A stretch of 64,000 nucleotides of DNA from Gemmatimonadota bacterium (GTDB lineage Bacteria; Latescibacterota; UBA2968), in the NCBI GenBank assembly GCA_026705765.1, contig JAPPAB010000086.1, forward strand, positions 1 through 64,000. Direction: 5' to 3'. The position numbers and the translations under genes are program-made. Positions 1 to 9,200 of the stretch are shown here, piece by piece. The notes beneath the pieces were generated by a model, which searched no databases, was not told where the DNA came from, and worked only from the letters and a program-made list of their open reading frames with translations. Within the stretch, counting starts at the first letter, position 1, and every line of letters begins with the position of its first letter.

Positions 1-444
1 ATTGTGATTGTGCAAACCCAGGACAATGCCCTTTTGTTGTCCGTACTCCGCGACCTCCTGCATACAGGGCATCATGCGATCCCACACCTGCTCTTCAGGC
101 TCGTCATTGCGATTCCACGCCGCAAAAATCCGCACGAGTGGCACACCCATAAACTCTGCAACATCGACCCAGTGCTTAACACTATCTATCACCTCCTGCA
201 ACTCTTCCTGGGGCCTGCCAAAATCATTGCTCACACCGAGATACGAAATCACCAGACCGCGCCTGAGACAGCGCATGCGAATATCCCGCAAATACGCCGG
301 GTCTTCAGACTCAAACGCACGCGTGTGAATATCAATTCCATCCAGACGCAAATCATAAGCCTTGTCGATAAACCCTGCCATATCAATCTCGCCAGCAGTG
401 AACTGATCTTTGTAACTCAGAGACATACAACCCAATTTCATCAT
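1..444 (-). CDS. Sugar phosphate isomerase/epimerase (TIM barrel), 3' end cut by window edge
   Basis: The first 148 codons of a xylose-isomerase-like TIM-barrel protein are visible; the gene runs off the left edge. It starts MMKLGCMSLSYKDQF, and the SD AAAGGA lies just upstream of the first of two adjacent ATGs. The pattern matches the AP_endonuc_2 superfamily: a first beta strand, then LDGIDIHTRAF (strand 2), LVISYLGVSNDF (strand 3) and VPLVRIFAAW (strand 4), ending at VLGLHNHN, where the family places metal or substrate ligands. Members isomerise or epimerise sugars and inositols; the substrate cannot be told here. It lies downstream of the aminotransferase on the same strand, but a terminator-like hairpin separates them. 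Confidence 0.85.
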   Translation of the reverse strand, partial: MMKLGCMSLSYKDQFTAGEIDMAGFIDKAYDLRLDGIDIHTRAFESEDPAYLRDIRMRCLRRGLVISYLGVSNDFGRPQEELQEVIDSVKHWVDVAEFMGVPLVRIFAAWNRNDEPEEQVWDRMMPCMQEVAEYGQQKGIVLGLHNHN

Positions 445-461
445 GGTTAATATCCTTTCTT

Positions 462-489
462 AAAAACGGGCGGGTTCGAAACCCGACCC
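462..489 (-). terminator. Terminator-like inverted repeat after the aminotransferase
   Basis: Arms CGGGTT (471-476) and AACCCG (480-485) enclose a 3-nt loop, and outer GGG/CCC pairs flank them with one mismatch. Read on the minus strand, the stem is followed by a run of five T. The position fits termination after the aminotransferase. The GC-rich palindrome could also be a dispersed repeat. Confidence 0.5.
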
Positions 490-526
490 TACATTTTTAT
501 CTGCGACCATCTGCGGCATCTGCGGA

Positions 527-1660
527 TCATTTTTTCACTTCACTCAGCGCATCGAGCAATCGCGCCACATCATCGCTACCATTGTACAAATGCGTGGAAA
601 CGCGCACCCGCCCAAACTCGCCCCAGCAAAAAACATTGCGCTCTTCGAGGCGATTGACCATCTCGCGGCCATCCTCACACGCAAAGCAGGTATTGCCCGA
701 CCGCGCTTCCCGGTTATCGGGCGAAATAACCTCATAGCCCAACTTCGCAAGCCCTCGGGACACCAGTTCGGACAAATCGCGCGCGTGGTTCTCAATCTTC
801 TCAGGACCAATATCTAAAATCACACCCAGCGCGTGATCCAGGTGCATAATCACCTGCATAGCCGGATTTCCGGGTTCGAGCTTTTCCGGCATCGGTTGCT
901 CGGCAACCTCGGGATCGCGCTCGGCGGTTTGTTCGGGCCACACTTTGAGATTGTGCCAGCCAAAACACGTCGATGCGACCTGCTCTTCCGCCCGTTCGCT
1001 CAAATAACAAGGCGCCGTACCGTGCGTTGCCAAAAGCCATTTGTAACTGCTGCTCACCGTGAGATCTGTCAACTGCGCTGGCACGCGCAAAACACCCGAA
1101 GAATGCGTGGCATCAACGGCGAATAACGCGCCTTTTTCCCCTGCGCCCTCAGAGAGTTGCGCCAAATTCAAACACTGCCCCGTGTAAAACCCCACATGGC
1201 TGACAGCGAGAACGCGCGTGCGGGAATCAACAGCGTCGAGGAGATCCGCTTCGCGCACCCGCCACTGTTTATGCGGCACCAGACGAACCTCAACACCCCT
1301 GGATCGCAGATGCTTCCACGCATACGCCACAGAGGGAAACTCGAGATTATTGGTCACGACATTATCGCCGGGCTGCCAGTCCAACCCCCGCGAAAACCAG
1401 CCCATGCCCTCGGCAGCAGAAGGCATAAACGCAATGCGATTGGCCGGCACATTCCAGAGCTGCCCCATGCGCTGGCGACAGCGTTCTCCCCTATCGTAAA
1501 TTTTATCGCGGCCCTTGTGCGATCCACCCTTAAATCTGGCAAAATCGGCATATACCTCGGCTTGACTTTTGAGCCACGGGGACTCACCCCCCGTACACAG
1601 GTGGGCCATGCCTTCAATACCTTCAAAAGCCTCTGGTGAAAGAAGAGGTGTAATTGTCAA
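527..1660 (-). CDS. Class V (cysteine desulfurase-like) PLP aminotransferase
   Basis: A 377-residue fold-type I PLP enzyme of the class V aminotransferase/cysteine desulfurase/isopenicillin N epimerase group. The Schiff-base lysine is K207 in SSSYKWLLATHG, and D183 in AVDATHSSG should contact the pyridine nitrogen. Two upstream segments fit the phosphate and substrate region: FMPSAAEGM near 79-87 and VTNNLEFPS near 102-110. The start is TTG: an SD GGAG lies six bases upstream and there is no ATG at the right distance. The active-site cysteine loop of true desulfurases is not evident, so an epimerase or aminotransferase role on a small amino compound is likelier. The substrate is unknown. Confidence 0.85.
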   Translation of the reverse strand: MTITPLLSPEAFEGIEGMAHLCTGGESPWLKSQAEVYADFARFKGGSHKGRDKIYDRGERCRQRMGQLWNVPANRIAFMPSAAEGMGWFSRGLDWQPGDNVVTNNLEFPSVAYAWKHLRSRGVEVRLVPHKQWRVREADLLDAVDSRTRVLAVSHVGFYTGQCLNLAQLSEGAGEKGALFAVDATHSSGVLRVPAQLTDLTVSSSYKWLLATHGTAPCYLSERAEEQVASTCFGWHNLKVWPEQTAERDPEVAEQPMPEKLEPGNPAMQVIMHLDHALGVILDIGPEKIENHARDLSELVSRGLAKLGYEVISPDNREARSGNTCFACEDGREMVNRLEERNVFCWGEFGRVRVSTHLYNGSDDVARLLDALSEVKK

Positions 1661-1749
1661 AAGAACTCCTTTCTTTATTCGGGATATAGATCAACAAACA
1701 GACCATCTCCCAATATAGTCTTTATATCTCATTCATCCACAAATAAAAT

Positions 1750-1773
1750 AAGGGTCGTGAAGTCACGACCCTT
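1750..1773 (-). terminator. Rho-independent terminator of tRNA-Glu
   Basis: A near-perfect hairpin (AAGGGTCGTGA and its complement, tiny loop) sits about 20 bases past the tRNA 3' end on the minus strand and is followed by ATTTTATTT. Confidence 0.75.
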
Positions 1774-1794
1774 GAATAATACACACAATATTAA

Positions 1795-1869
1795 TGGCGA
1801 CCCCGAGGGGAATCGAACCCCCGTTGCCGGGATGAAAACCCGGTGTCCTAACCACTGAACGACGGGGTC
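1795..1869 (-). tRNA. tRNA-Glu (anticodon TTC)
   Basis: A full cloverleaf: acceptor GACCCCG/CGGGGTC, D stem GTTC/GGAC with AGTGGTTA loop, anticodon stem CCGGG/CCCGG with loop TTTTCAT giving TTC, and T arm GGGGG-TTCGATT-CCCCT. The discriminator is G and CCA is encoded (1797-1795). Confidence 0.97.
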
Positions 1870-1885
1870 GCCTCATAGATAGGGA

Positions 1886-1914
1886 AATATATACAAAACC
1901 CAAAAACGAAGCAA
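1886..1914 (-). promoter_or_regulatory. Sigma70-type promoter of tRNA-Glu
   Basis: Minus strand: -35 TTGCTT (1914-1909), 17-bp spacer, -10 TATATT (1891-1886). The predicted start lies about 10 bases ahead of the tRNA. Confidence 0.65.
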
Positions 1915-1945
1915 GGCGAAATAGAAAAAATAAAATTCTCGCGTC

Positions 1946-1974
1946 TTGACAAAATCACACTCACGCTATACACT
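1946..1974 (+). promoter_or_regulatory. Candidate promoter for the 2-hydroxyacid dehydrogenase operon
   Basis: A consensus -35 TTGACA (1946-1951) is followed by TATACA at 15 bp or TACACT at 17 bp, in an AT-rich stretch 40-60 bases before the GTG start at 2011. Confidence 0.5.
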
Positions 1975-2010
1975 ATATTTTTTGCAAAACAACAATAGAA
2001 AGGACGCACT

Positions 2011-2973
2011 GTGGCAAAATTCAACATCTTGCTCTTTGAACCCGTACACCCCTGTGGACAAGATCACCTTCTCAAAAACGACTGCGAAATCCTCTGGGCA
2101 AAAGGATTTGAACCCGATCAAATCATCGCCTCGGTCAAAGACGCAGACGGCATTCTCGCACGCGCACGCGGCATCATTGACGGACCAGTAATGGATCGGG
2201 CACCGCGCCTCAAAGTCATAGGTCGCCACGGCATCGGCGTCGATAACATCGACGTTGACGCCGCCACCGAGCGCGGTATCTACGTCGTCAACACACCCGG
2301 CGCCCCCGTAGAAGCCGTCGCCGAATATATCGCCATGTCATTCATTGCCCTGCCGCGCCAAATTGGTCAAGCCGATACCGCGACCCGCTCTGGCGACTGG
2401 GCACTCCGAGACCGCGTACACGCCCCCGAATTAATCGGCAAAACCCTGGGCATTATCGGCTTTGGTCGCATAGGCCGTCGCCTTGCGGAAATTTGCTCCC
2501 TCGGCTTCAGAATGAACGTCATCTACACCGACGAATTCCCCGCATCCGCAGAAGAAGAAAACCGGCTGAATGTGCGCCGCGTAGAATTGGACGACCTCCT
2601 CTCTGCCTCGGACTATATCAGCCTCAACGTCCCCCTCCTCGACAGCACGCATCACCTCATCAATACCGATACACTCGCCCGCATGCAACCCCACGCCATT
2701 ATCGCCAATTGCAGCCGCGGTCCGGTTATCGACGAACAGGCACTCGTAACCGCACTGAAAAACAAACAAATTGGCGGTGCAATCATCGACGTCTTTGAAA
2801 GTGAACCCGCAACACCAGACAATCCCCTGTGCGAACTCGACAACGTGCTCCTATCGCCCCATTATTCCGGACACTCGGCTGAATCAATACAAAAAATGGC
2901 AATGGTCGCAGCGGACATCGTACGCGTTATCAACGGACAGCAACCCGAATTTCCCGTCAACGATCCGTCCTGA
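2011..2973 (+). CDS. D-isomer-specific 2-hydroxyacid dehydrogenase (phosphoglycerate dehydrogenase-like)
   Basis: A 320-residue NAD-dependent 2-hydroxyacid dehydrogenase. The nucleotide-binding domain carries GFGRIG (150-155) with an acidic residue after the next strand. The catalytic triad is R236 (NCSRGPVID), E265 (VFESEP) and H284 (LSPHYSGH). There is no C-terminal ACT domain, so this is a short form like glyoxylate/hydroxypyruvate reductases or short PGDHs; the exact substrate is open. It starts with GTG, preceded by AAAGGA. It heads a run with an MBL-fold hydrolase and a glycerophosphodiesterase, which suggests a catabolic operon rather than serine synthesis. Confidence 0.88.
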   Translation: MAKFNILLFEPVHPCGQDHLLKNDCEILWAKGFEPDQIIASVKDADGILARARGIIDGPVMDRAPRLKVIGRHGIGVDNIDVDAATERGIYVVNTPGAPVEAVAEYIAMSFIALPRQIGQADTATRSGDWALRDRVHAPELIGKTLGIIGFGRIGRRLAEICSLGFRMNVIYTDEFPASAEEENRLNVRRVELDDLLSASDYISLNVPLLDSTHHLINTDTLARMQPHAIIANCSRGPVIDEQALVTALKNKQIGGAIIDVFESEPATPDNPLCELDNVLLSPHYSGHSAESIQKMAMVAADIVRVINGQQPEFPVNDPS

Positions 2974-2984
2974 AGGATTTAATC

Positions 2985-3800
2985 ATGCGATATATCATGC
3001 TCGGCAGTGGTGCGGTGCGGGACAACCCGAATCGCGGCGGACCATCGCAATTATTGCAAATCGGCAATGAAAACTGGATGTTTGACTGCGGTCGGTCAGC
3101 GTGTACAAACCTGGCGCGCGCAGGTGTGAATTGCGAAGATATAGATCGACTATTCTTGACCCACCTGCACTTTGATCACATCGTCGATGTTCCCTATCTC
3201 GTATTTGTGGGATGGGTGAAAGTACGCAAAAAGCCCCTTCAAATTTATGGTCCTGTCGGAACAAAACACTTTGTATCGCATGTAATTCGTCCACCCTTTG
3301 AGCAGGATATTCAAAGTCGAATTGGGCATGGAAAAGACGACAGTGTACTCGATCCCGAAGTTACTGAGATTGGGGCAAAAGGCGAATTTTTATCCACGGA
3401 CGACTTTCAATTATCCGCAACATTCACAGACCACGGCGGCATCCCCACGCTCGTCTATCGCATCGATACCAGAAATCACCGCGTCGTAATTACGGGCGAC
3501 GGGAATCCCGATGCGGAATTCCCGGCATTCTGCCAAAATGCCGACTTGCTATCCATAGAATGTTCGGGCACCGCTGAATTTTTAGCGACCCAACCCTGGG
3601 GATCGTGGCATATTACACCGCCAGAAATCGCAGAAATCGCAACTGAAGCCAATGTCAAGCGCGTGATGATCAAACATCTGGTAATCGAAGACATCACGGG
3701 TGATCTACAAGCCGTACATCGCATGGGCGACCAGATTCGCCAAAAATACGGCGGCGAAGTCGTGGTAGGCGAAGATGGATTAGTCGTCGAAATTGGATAA
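2985..3800 (+). CDS. Metallo-beta-lactamase-fold hydrolase (RNase Z/arylsulfatase-like)
   Basis: A 271-residue MBL-fold protein with the zinc motif THLHFDH (H60, H62, D64, H65), a later metal Asp in TGDGNPD, and a final His in MIKHLV. The start MRYIMLGSGAV and its overall layout resemble the RNase Z/ElaC branch. The flexible arm that binds tRNA in RNase Z is not obvious, so a small-molecule hydrolase, possibly a phosphodiesterase or lactonase, is as likely. An SD AAGGAT precedes the ATG, 11 bases after the dehydrogenase stop, so the two are probably co-transcribed. Confidence 0.82.
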   Translation: MRYIMLGSGAVRDNPNRGGPSQLLQIGNENWMFDCGRSACTNLARAGVNCEDIDRLFLTHLHFDHIVDVPYLVFVGWVKVRKKPLQIYGPVGTKHFVSHVIRPPFEQDIQSRIGHGKDDSVLDPEVTEIGAKGEFLSTDDFQLSATFTDHGGIPTLVYRIDTRNHRVVITGDGNPDAEFPAFCQNADLLSIECSGTAEFLATQPWGSWHITPPEIAEIATEANVKRVMIKHLVIEDITGDLQAVHRMGDQIRQKYGGEVVVGEDGLVVEIG

Positions 3801-3822
3801 ATTTATGAAAGAGAGGACTCAA

Positions 3823-4506
3823 ATGATTCTTACAGGACACCGGGGAGCAGCAGAACTTGAACCTGAAAATACGTTACTATCTATGCAAAAAGCAATAGAT
3901 CTCGGCGTCGATCAGATCGAGCTTGACGTACACCTCACACGCGATCAGCACCTCGTCGTCATTCACGATACCACCGTGGATCGAACGACCGATGGACAGG
4001 GCGCGGTCGCCGACTTGACGTTAGCGGAAGTTAAGCAGTTAGACGCTGGCAAAGGAGAACGCATTCCAACACTACAGGAAGTGATAGACCTGGTGCGCGG
4101 GAAAGTGGTTCTTCAGATTGAACTGAAAGGACCCGACACCGCCGAGCCAGTCGTCCGGACGGTTGAGCAAAATAATATAGAAAGCGAGGTACTTCTGACC
4201 TCATTTGTCCATGAGCGGCTACGCGAAGCGCGTCAGCTTAATCCGAGTCTGCCACTGGGTGCATTGTGGTCTAATCCACCATCTGATGCGTGTGAACAGG
4301 CTGTCGATATGGGAGCGGTAGGGATACACATCCTCCATCCAAATATCGACGCCCAGCTCGTACAGAAAGCCCATGCACACGGTCTCCTGATCCGCGCCTG
4401 GAACCCCGACACGGTTGAAGAGATACAGCGTGTTATCGATCTGGGGGTTGACGCCATCGGTTCGAATCGTCCAGATCTGTTAATCGCACTTGGACGCCCA
4501 TCGTGA
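3823..4506 (+). CDS. Glycerophosphodiester phosphodiesterase
   Basis: A 227-residue cytoplasmic GDPD-family TIM barrel without a signal peptide, like UgpQ. Expected active-site residues are present: H6-R7 (GHRGA), E33 and D35 (IELDVHLTRD) and H48 (VIHDTTVDRTTDG); the C-terminal DAIGSNRPDLL matches the family's last strand. It would hydrolyse glycerophosphodiesters to glycerol 3-phosphate and an alcohol. The ATG at 3823 was chosen because the SD GAGAGG precedes it and the protein then begins MILTGHRGA as family members do; upstream in-frame ATGs overlap the preceding gene. It is probably the third gene of the operon. Confidence 0.9.
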   Translation: MILTGHRGAAELEPENTLLSMQKAIDLGVDQIELDVHLTRDQHLVVIHDTTVDRTTDGQGAVADLTLAEVKQLDAGKGERIPTLQEVIDLVRGKVVLQIELKGPDTAEPVVRTVEQNNIESEVLLTSFVHERLREARQLNPSLPLGALWSNPPSDACEQAVDMGAVGIHILHPNIDAQLVQKAHAHGLLIRAWNPDTVEEIQRVIDLGVDAIGSNRPDLLIALGRPS

Positions 4507-4555
4507 AACTTTATATGATGCCAAATCGTCCACAATTTCAAACAAAACACAATAT

Positions 4556-4584
4556 TTGGCTCTGATCCTCGTATTTTGTTTATA
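4556..4584 (+). promoter_or_regulatory. Possible promoter for proS-glnS
   Basis: TTGGCT (4556-4561), 17-bp spacer, TTTATA (4579-4584), about 30 bases before the proS start. The -35 box is weak. Confidence 0.35.
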
Positions 4585-4614
4585 TTTTCCGGAGATTTTT
4601 CTAAAGGAATAGAA

Positions 4615-6348
4615 ATGCGTTATTCTCAATTACTGACACAAACGCTGCGCGAGGTGCCCGCAGATGCAGAAGCCATCAGCCACCAGTTGGCTTTGCGCGC
4701 GGGACTCATTCGCTCTCTGGCATCGGGAATCTTTAGCTTCTTGCCGCTGGGATTGCGCGTGAAGCGGAAAATCGAACAAATTTTGCGCGAAGAAATGGAA
4801 CGCGCAGATTGCTTTGAAATCTCGATGCCCGTAGTGCAACCCGCAGAAATCTGGCGAGAGAGTGGACGGTGGGACGATGTGGGCCAGGAAATGATGCGCA
4901 TGAAAGACCGCGCAGACCGCGACATGTGTTTGGCAATGACGCACGAAGAAGCCGTAACCGACCTGGCGCGTCACATGGTACAGAGTTACCGACAATTGCC
5001 CTTAAGCGCGTTTCAGCTTCAGACCAAATTCCGCGACGAGCCGCGCAGCCGCGGTGGATTGATTCGCGTACGCGAATTTACGATGAAAGACGGGTATAGC
5101 TTTCACATCGATCAGGCGAGTTTAGATGCGTATTACCCGCGCATGCACGAGGCATATCAGCGGATATTTGAGCGCGCGGGATTGGGCGACCACGTCATCT
5201 CAGTAGAAAGCGACCCGGGAATGATGGGCGGAACAGAAGCGCATGAATTTATATACTTAAACCCGGGCGGCGAAGACACCCTGCTCTTATGCGATGCCTG
5301 CGGTTATCAGGCCAATCGACAGGTAGCGACATATAAACGGGAAGCCATTGAAACGGAAAGTGAAAAACCCCTGCAAAAAGTGGCGACTCCCAATTGCAAA
5401 ACCATTGAAGAAGTCGCGTCGTTTTTGAACGTACCGCAGAGCGAAACAGCCAAAGCCGTATTTTTAATCGGCACAATAAGCGGCGAAGAAAAATTCATTT
5501 TTGCCGTATTGCGCGGCGATCGCGAACTGAATGAAACCAAACTCGCCAATGTGGTAAAGGCGCAGGCATTGCGACCAGCAACCGATGAGGAAATCACAGC
5601 AGTTGGCGCAGTCCCCGGATATGCGTCGCCAATGGCCGTGAAAAATGCAATCGTAGTCGTAGATGAAGCCATCGCAAAAGGGACAAATTTTGTATCGGGC
5701 GCAAATGAGGAAGGATATCACTACTTAAATGTCAACGTGGGACGCGATTTTGATCCCGACATCGTCACAGACCTCATCGCCGTAGAAAAAGGCATGCCCT
5801 GTCCAGTATGCGAAACCCCGCTCGACAGCACGCGCGGCATTGAAGTGGGCAATATCTTCAAGCTCGGCACAAAGTACAGCGACAGCATGGGTGCGAAGGT
5901 CCTGGATGAAAACGGCAAAATGCAGCCCCTCTTCATGGGATGTTACGGCATTGGCGTGGGCCGATTATTGGCGTGTATTATCGAAGCCCATCACGATGAC
6001 CACGGCATTATCTGGCCGATATCGGTCGCGCCCTTTGAGGTGCAAATCGTAGTCCTGACGGGTCGGAAACCCGCAGGAGAACTGGAAGCCGCTGAGAAAT
6101 TGTACGGGCAACTAAAGAGCGCAGGACTGGATGTCTTGCTCGACGACCGCGATGAACGCGCAGGCGTAAAATTCAACGATGCGGATTTAATCGGCATACC
6201 AATACGCTTGACCGTGGGATCGCGCGGCCTGGCAAATGGACAGATAGAGATGAAATTGCGACATGAAAATGACCGCACAGATGTGCCTCTGGATCAGGTA
6301 GTAGAACGTGTAAAGTGTGAAGTAAAAAGTATGAAGTGTGAAGACTAA
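4615..6348 (+). CDS. proS: Prolyl-tRNA synthetase, bacterial type with editing domain
   Basis: A 577-residue class II aminoacyl-tRNA synthetase that charges tRNA-Pro. Motif 2 is [17 protein letters not shown] (about 139-155) and motif 3 [12 protein letters not shown] (442-453). The long insert between motifs 2 and 3 (about 230-390) has the YbaK-like editing domain typical of bacterial ProRS, which removes Ala-tRNA-Pro; the C-terminal 110 residues form the anticodon-binding domain. The ATG at 4615 was chosen over an upstream TTG because it follows AAAGGA and gives the usual start [13 protein letters not shown]. glnS follows after 26 bases; a tRNA-Pro gene lies 3 kb downstream on the other strand. 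Confidence 0.97.
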   Translation: MRYSQLLTQTLREVPADAEAISHQLALRAGLIRSLASGIFSFLPLGLRVKRKIEQILREEMERADCFEISMPVVQPAEIWRESGRWDDVGQEMMRMKDRADRDMCLAMTHEEAVTDLARHMVQSYRQLPLSAFQLQTKFRDEPRSRGGLIRVREFTMKDGYSFHIDQASLDAYYPRMHEAYQRIFERAGLGDHVISVESDPGMMGGTEAHEFIYLNPGGEDTLLLCDACGYQANRQVATYKREAIETESEKPLQKVATPNCKTIEEVASFLNVPQSETAKAVFLIGTISGEEKFIFAVLRGDRELNETKLANVVKAQALRPATDEEITAVGAVPGYASPMAVKNAIVVVDEAIAKGTNFVSGANEEGYHYLNVNVGRDFDPDIVTDLIAVEKGMPCPVCETPLDSTRGIEVGNIFKLGTKYSDSMGAKVLDENGKMQPLFMGCYGIGVGRLLACIIEAHHDDHGIIWPISVAPFEVQIVVLTGRKPAGELEAAEKLYGQLKSAGLDVLLDDRDERAGVKFNDADLIGIPIRLTVGSRGLANGQIEMKLRHENDRTDVPLDQVVERVKCEVKSMKCED

Positions 6349-6374
6349 TAACTAACAACCCAAAAGGTCTTAAA

Positions 6375-8054
6375 ATGGCAACAACTGAAGACGCACCAAC
6401 GGATTTTATCCGTGAAATTGTTCGCGAAGACGTAAAAAATGGCAAACACAAAAAAATCGTAACCCGCTTTCCCCCAGAGCCAAATGGCTATCTGCACATC
6501 GGTCATGCCAAGGCTTTTTGTCTGGACTTTGGTCTCGCCGAGGAATTTGACGGCCAGTGCAATCTCCGGTTTGACGACACCAACCCGGACAGGGAAGACA
6601 CCGAATACGTCGAGTCTATCCAGGAAGATTTGAAATGGATGGGCTTTGATTGGGGCGACGGATTGCACTTTGCCTCTGACTATTTTGATCAACTCTACGA
6701 TTATGCAGTGGAACTCATTATGCAGGGAAAAGCCTATGTCTGCGACTTGAGTCCACAGGAGATACGCGATTACCGCGGGACAGTAACAGAGCCGGGGAAA
6801 AACAGCCCCTATCGCAATCGCACCGCGTCGGAAAATCTCGATCTGTTTGAGCGAATGAAAAATGGAGACTACCCTGATGGCGCGTGTACATTGCGCGCAA
6901 AAGCCGACATGGCATCGCCAAATATGAACATGCGCGATCCCGTCATGTATCGGATCAAACACACATCGCACCATCGCACAGGCGACAAATGGTGTATTTA
7001 TCCGATGTACGATTGGGCACACGGGCAATCCGACGCCATAGAGCAAGTCACGCACTCGCTGTGCAGCATCGAATTTGCAGAACACCGCCCCCTGTACGAT
7101 TGGTACATCCAGCAATTAGAGATATTCCCATCGCAGCAAATCGAATTTGCGCGGTTGAATATCACCTACACATTGACCAGCAAGCGCATGTTGACCCAAC
7201 TGGTCGAACGCGGTCTCGTAAACGGGTGGAATGACCCGCGCATGCCCACGCTTTCGGGCATGAGACGGCGCGGGATACCGCCTCAAGCCATTAAGAATTT
7301 TATCTGGCGCGTGGGAATGAACCGGCGGGATACAACCGCAGAAATAGATTTGTTTGAATTCTATATTCGCGAACACCTGAACAAAGTCGCCCCCCGGGTA
7401 ATGGGCGTGATTGACCCCTTAAAAGTGGTCATTGAAAACTATCCCGAAGACGAAGAAGAGACATTTGAAGCGATGATCAATCCCGAAGACCCCGATGCCG
7501 GCACACGCCCCGTGCCCTTTTCCCGGGAATTGTACATCGAGCGGGAAGATTTTATGGAAGATCCCCCGCGCAAATTTTACCGCCTTGCGCCCGGACGAGA
7601 GGTACGACTGCGCGCGGCGTGTTATATCACCTGCCAGGAAGCAATAAAAGATGACGACGGCAATGTGGTCGAACTCCGCTGCACCTGGGACCCAGAAAGC
7701 CGCGGCGGCACAACACCCGATAAACGCCGGGTGCGCTCGACATTGCACTGGGTATCTGCCAAACACGCACTGGAGACCGAAGTGCGATTATTTGATCGAC
7801 TGTTCATGACGGAAAACCCCATCCGAACTGAAGAGGGACAGGACTTCACAGACAACTTAAACCCCGACTCACTCGAAATACGTCCCACCTGTTATGTCGA
7901 GCCAAGCCTGAAAGGGGCAGAAGTTGGCAGCGTGGTCCAATTCGAACGCCTGGGCTATTTCTGTGTCGATCCAGACTCATCAGATGAAAAGCTCGTATTA
8001 AATCGAACGATTACTCTGCGCGACACATGGGCGAGAGTGAGAGGAAAAAAATAA
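6375..8054 (+). CDS. glnS: Glutaminyl-tRNA synthetase
   Basis: A 559-residue class I aminoacyl-tRNA synthetase of the GlnRS/GluRS family. The HIGH motif is [15 protein letters not shown] (H41-H44) and the KMSKS-type loop is LTSKRML (about 267-273), as in GlnRS. The C-terminal half has the beta-barrel anticodon domains, with a [10 protein letters not shown] segment diagnostic of GlnRS. A GlnRS implies direct charging of tRNA-Gln rather than the amidotransferase route. SD AAAAGGT precedes the ATG. It probably shares a transcript with proS, and the tRNA-Gln gene lies 55 bases downstream under its own promoter. Confidence 0.97.
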   Translation: MATTEDAPTDFIREIVREDVKNGKHKKIVTRFPPEPNGYLHIGHAKAFCLDFGLAEEFDGQCNLRFDDTNPDREDTEYVESIQEDLKWMGFDWGDGLHFASDYFDQLYDYAVELIMQGKAYVCDLSPQEIRDYRGTVTEPGKNSPYRNRTASENLDLFERMKNGDYPDGACTLRAKADMASPNMNMRDPVMYRIKHTSHHRTGDKWCIYPMYDWAHGQSDAIEQVTHSLCSIEFAEHRPLYDWYIQQLEIFPSQQIEFARLNITYTLTSKRMLTQLVERGLVNGWNDPRMPTLSGMRRRGIPPQAIKNFIWRVGMNRRDTTAEIDLFEFYIREHLNKVAPRVMGVIDPLKVVIENYPEDEEETFEAMINPEDPDAGTRPVPFSRELYIEREDFMEDPPRKFYRLAPGREVRLRAACYITCQEAIKDDDGNVVELRCTWDPESRGGTTPDKRRVRSTLHWVSAKHALETEVRLFDRLFMTENPIRTEEGQDFTDNLNPDSLEIRPTCYVEPSLKGAEVGSVVQFERLGYFCVDPDSSDEKLVLNRTITLRDTWARVRGKK

Positions 8055-8062
8055 AAAGAAAG

Positions 8063-8091
8063 TTGCCAGTAATCGGCTAAAAATTTATATT
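8063..8091 (+). promoter_or_regulatory. Sigma70-type promoter of tRNA-Gln
   Basis: -35 TTGCCA (8063-8068), 17-bp spacer, -10 TATATT (8086-8091). It starts nine bases past the glnS stop, and transcription should begin about 12 bases ahead of the tRNA. Confidence 0.7.
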
Positions 8092-8109
8092 TAGCCCTCG
8101 ACATAGTAT

Positions 8110-8183
8110 TGCCCCTTCGTCTAATGGCAAGACACTGGATTTTGGTTCCAGGTATCGGGGTTCGAATCCCTGAGGGGCAACCA
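8110..8183 (+). tRNA. tRNA-Gln (anticodon TTG)
   Basis: Acceptor TGCCCCT/AGGGGCA, anticodon stem CTGGA/TCCAG with loop TTTTGGT giving TTG, T arm CGGGG-TTCGAAT-CCCTG, discriminator A, and encoded CCA at 8181-8183. Confidence 0.97.
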
Positions 8184-8191
8184 ATTTTTTT

Positions 8192-8243
8192 AAGGTCGTA
8201 AGTTTTTGCTGTCAATGAACAGCACTTACGGCCTTTTGTTTTT
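8192..8243 (+). terminator. Rho-independent terminator of tRNA-Gln
   Basis: A compound hairpin: outer arms AAGGTCGTAAG (8192-8202) and CTTACGGCCTT (8225-8235), with an inner TGCTGT/ACAGCA stem (8207-8212 and 8219-8224), followed by TTGTTTTTC. Confidence 0.85.
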
Positions 8244-8599
8244 CTCTGCATCAACAGAGACATCATCGCGGCAGGGTTTAAGCCGCAATCCAGGGAACAA
8301 TTCTTTCACCACACCGCTCATCCATCGCTCAAAATATACACTTTTTCCGCCAACGCCTGCACTCCTCTACCTCTGCCCCAACAGGTAATCCTCAAATTCA
8401 AGTTGTGAACAACTGCACAATACAGCATATCAAAGGCATAATGAGGTGCCTGAACTTCGTTTGAGCCTCTTTTATCGCTCAATTCTGTGATAATTGCATT
8501 GTTGGCCTGATATTTGCTTGAGTTCTGACTGTTGCGTCTGTCCAAAGTACGATCAACCATCAGACCTGAGGCATCTCTTATGGCAGACATTGAAACCAT
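8226..8599 (-). pseudogene. Possible decayed, frameshifted reading frame of unknown family
   Basis: An open frame from 8599 reads MVSMSAIRDASGLMVDRTL and stops at 8318. A shift near 8340, at the AT-rich GTGTATATTTTG, joins it to a second protein-like stretch (VYFERWMSGVVKELFP, then LRLKPCRDDVSVDAEK) ending at 8226. Upstream of the first Met, the frame keeps a protein-like NFGLG before a stop, so the 5' end looks cut as well. I recognise no family. The 3' part overlaps the tRNA-Gln terminator. This may be a remnant of an accessory gene, or chance open frames. Confidence 0.3.
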
Positions 8600-8671
8600 A
8601 CCCAGGCCGAAATTGCATTAGAAATCTATTTTCTCTATACTTATATTAGGGAAGTAAAAAGGCACAACAGA
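8244..8671. other. Stretch without an intact gene between tRNA-Gln and an unknown membrane protein
   Basis: Apart from the possible remnant on the minus strand (8226-8599), there is no intact coding region, no RNA gene and no clear repeat. The last 70 bases, before the start at 8672, are AT-rich and may hold that gene's promoter. Confidence 0.5.
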
Positions 8672-9103
8672 ATGGCGGAGAAAACAGAAGAAGAAAGGGT
8701 GTCGATTTGGAGCACTGGAGACACAGAAAGAACATGGCTGATAGCTTTAGCAGTACTGTTCTTTGTCTCTTCTCTATCACTGGTCCTTTGGTACAATTGG
8801 AGCAAAATTACTGAACCTGATTACGATGCAATTATTACGGTAATCAGTATTATAGGATCCATAGGTCTCTCTGCTATCACTTTAGCATTCTTCATTATAG
8901 AGGGGGTAAATCTCATGATCGTCCCAGTTCAAAAAATCCGTGCTGAGACTGAAAGATATCTTGAAAAACGCTTCCAGGATGGGCAGAGAAAAGGACATGA
9001 GGAAACCATTGCTATCGTTAAAAAAATGCATCCGGATATTGACATAGAAGCCATACGCGCTGCCTTAGAAGATCAAAATGGGAATACAACAAACGGTCAG
9101 TGA
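8672..9103 (+). CDS. Hypothetical two-helix membrane protein with charged C-terminal tail
   Basis: A 143-residue protein of no family I recognise. A charged N-terminus (about 1-22) is followed by a transmembrane helix (about 23-42, ALAVLFFVSSLSLVLWY) and a second one (about 53-78, AIITVISIIGSIGLSAITLAFFII). An amphipathic, probably helical or coiled tail follows, rich in E, K and R (RAETERYLEKRFQDG). The layout suggests an inner-membrane anchor with a cytoplasmic tail. Base composition is clearly more AT-rich than neighbouring genes, and it sits between two tRNA genes, which suggests acquisition. The SD is weak (AAGG, 12 bases upstream). Confidence 0.65.
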   Translation: MAEKTEEERVSIWSTGDTERTWLIALAVLFFVSSLSLVLWYNWSKITEPDYDAIITVISIIGSIGLSAITLAFFIIEGVNLMIVPVQKIRAETERYLEKRFQDGQRKGHEETIAIVKKMHPDIDIEAIRAALEDQNGNTTNGQ

Positions 9104-9157
9104 GTATAAAACACTTTACGTGGTCGAACAGTATCAACTACTGTTGTATATAATTTT

Positions 9158-9192
9158 TAAAATAAAAGGGTTACGACAAATTGCCGCAACCC
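9158..9192 (-). terminator. Rho-independent terminator of tRNA-Pro
   Basis: On the minus strand, GGGTTGCGGC (9192-9183) pairs with GTCGTAACCC (9177-9168) and is followed by TTTTATTTT. Confidence 0.8.
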
Positions 9193-9200
9193 CTTATTAT

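Noticed and set aside
4-450. Plus-strand frame of 148 codons
   Set aside because: The minus strand encodes a recognisable TIM-barrel protein with an SD; the plus frame is its shadow.
7955-8266. Open frame reading through tRNA-Gln on the opposite strand
   Set aside because: Its central GIRTPIPGTK-like segment is antisense tRNA sequence, a common annotation artefact.
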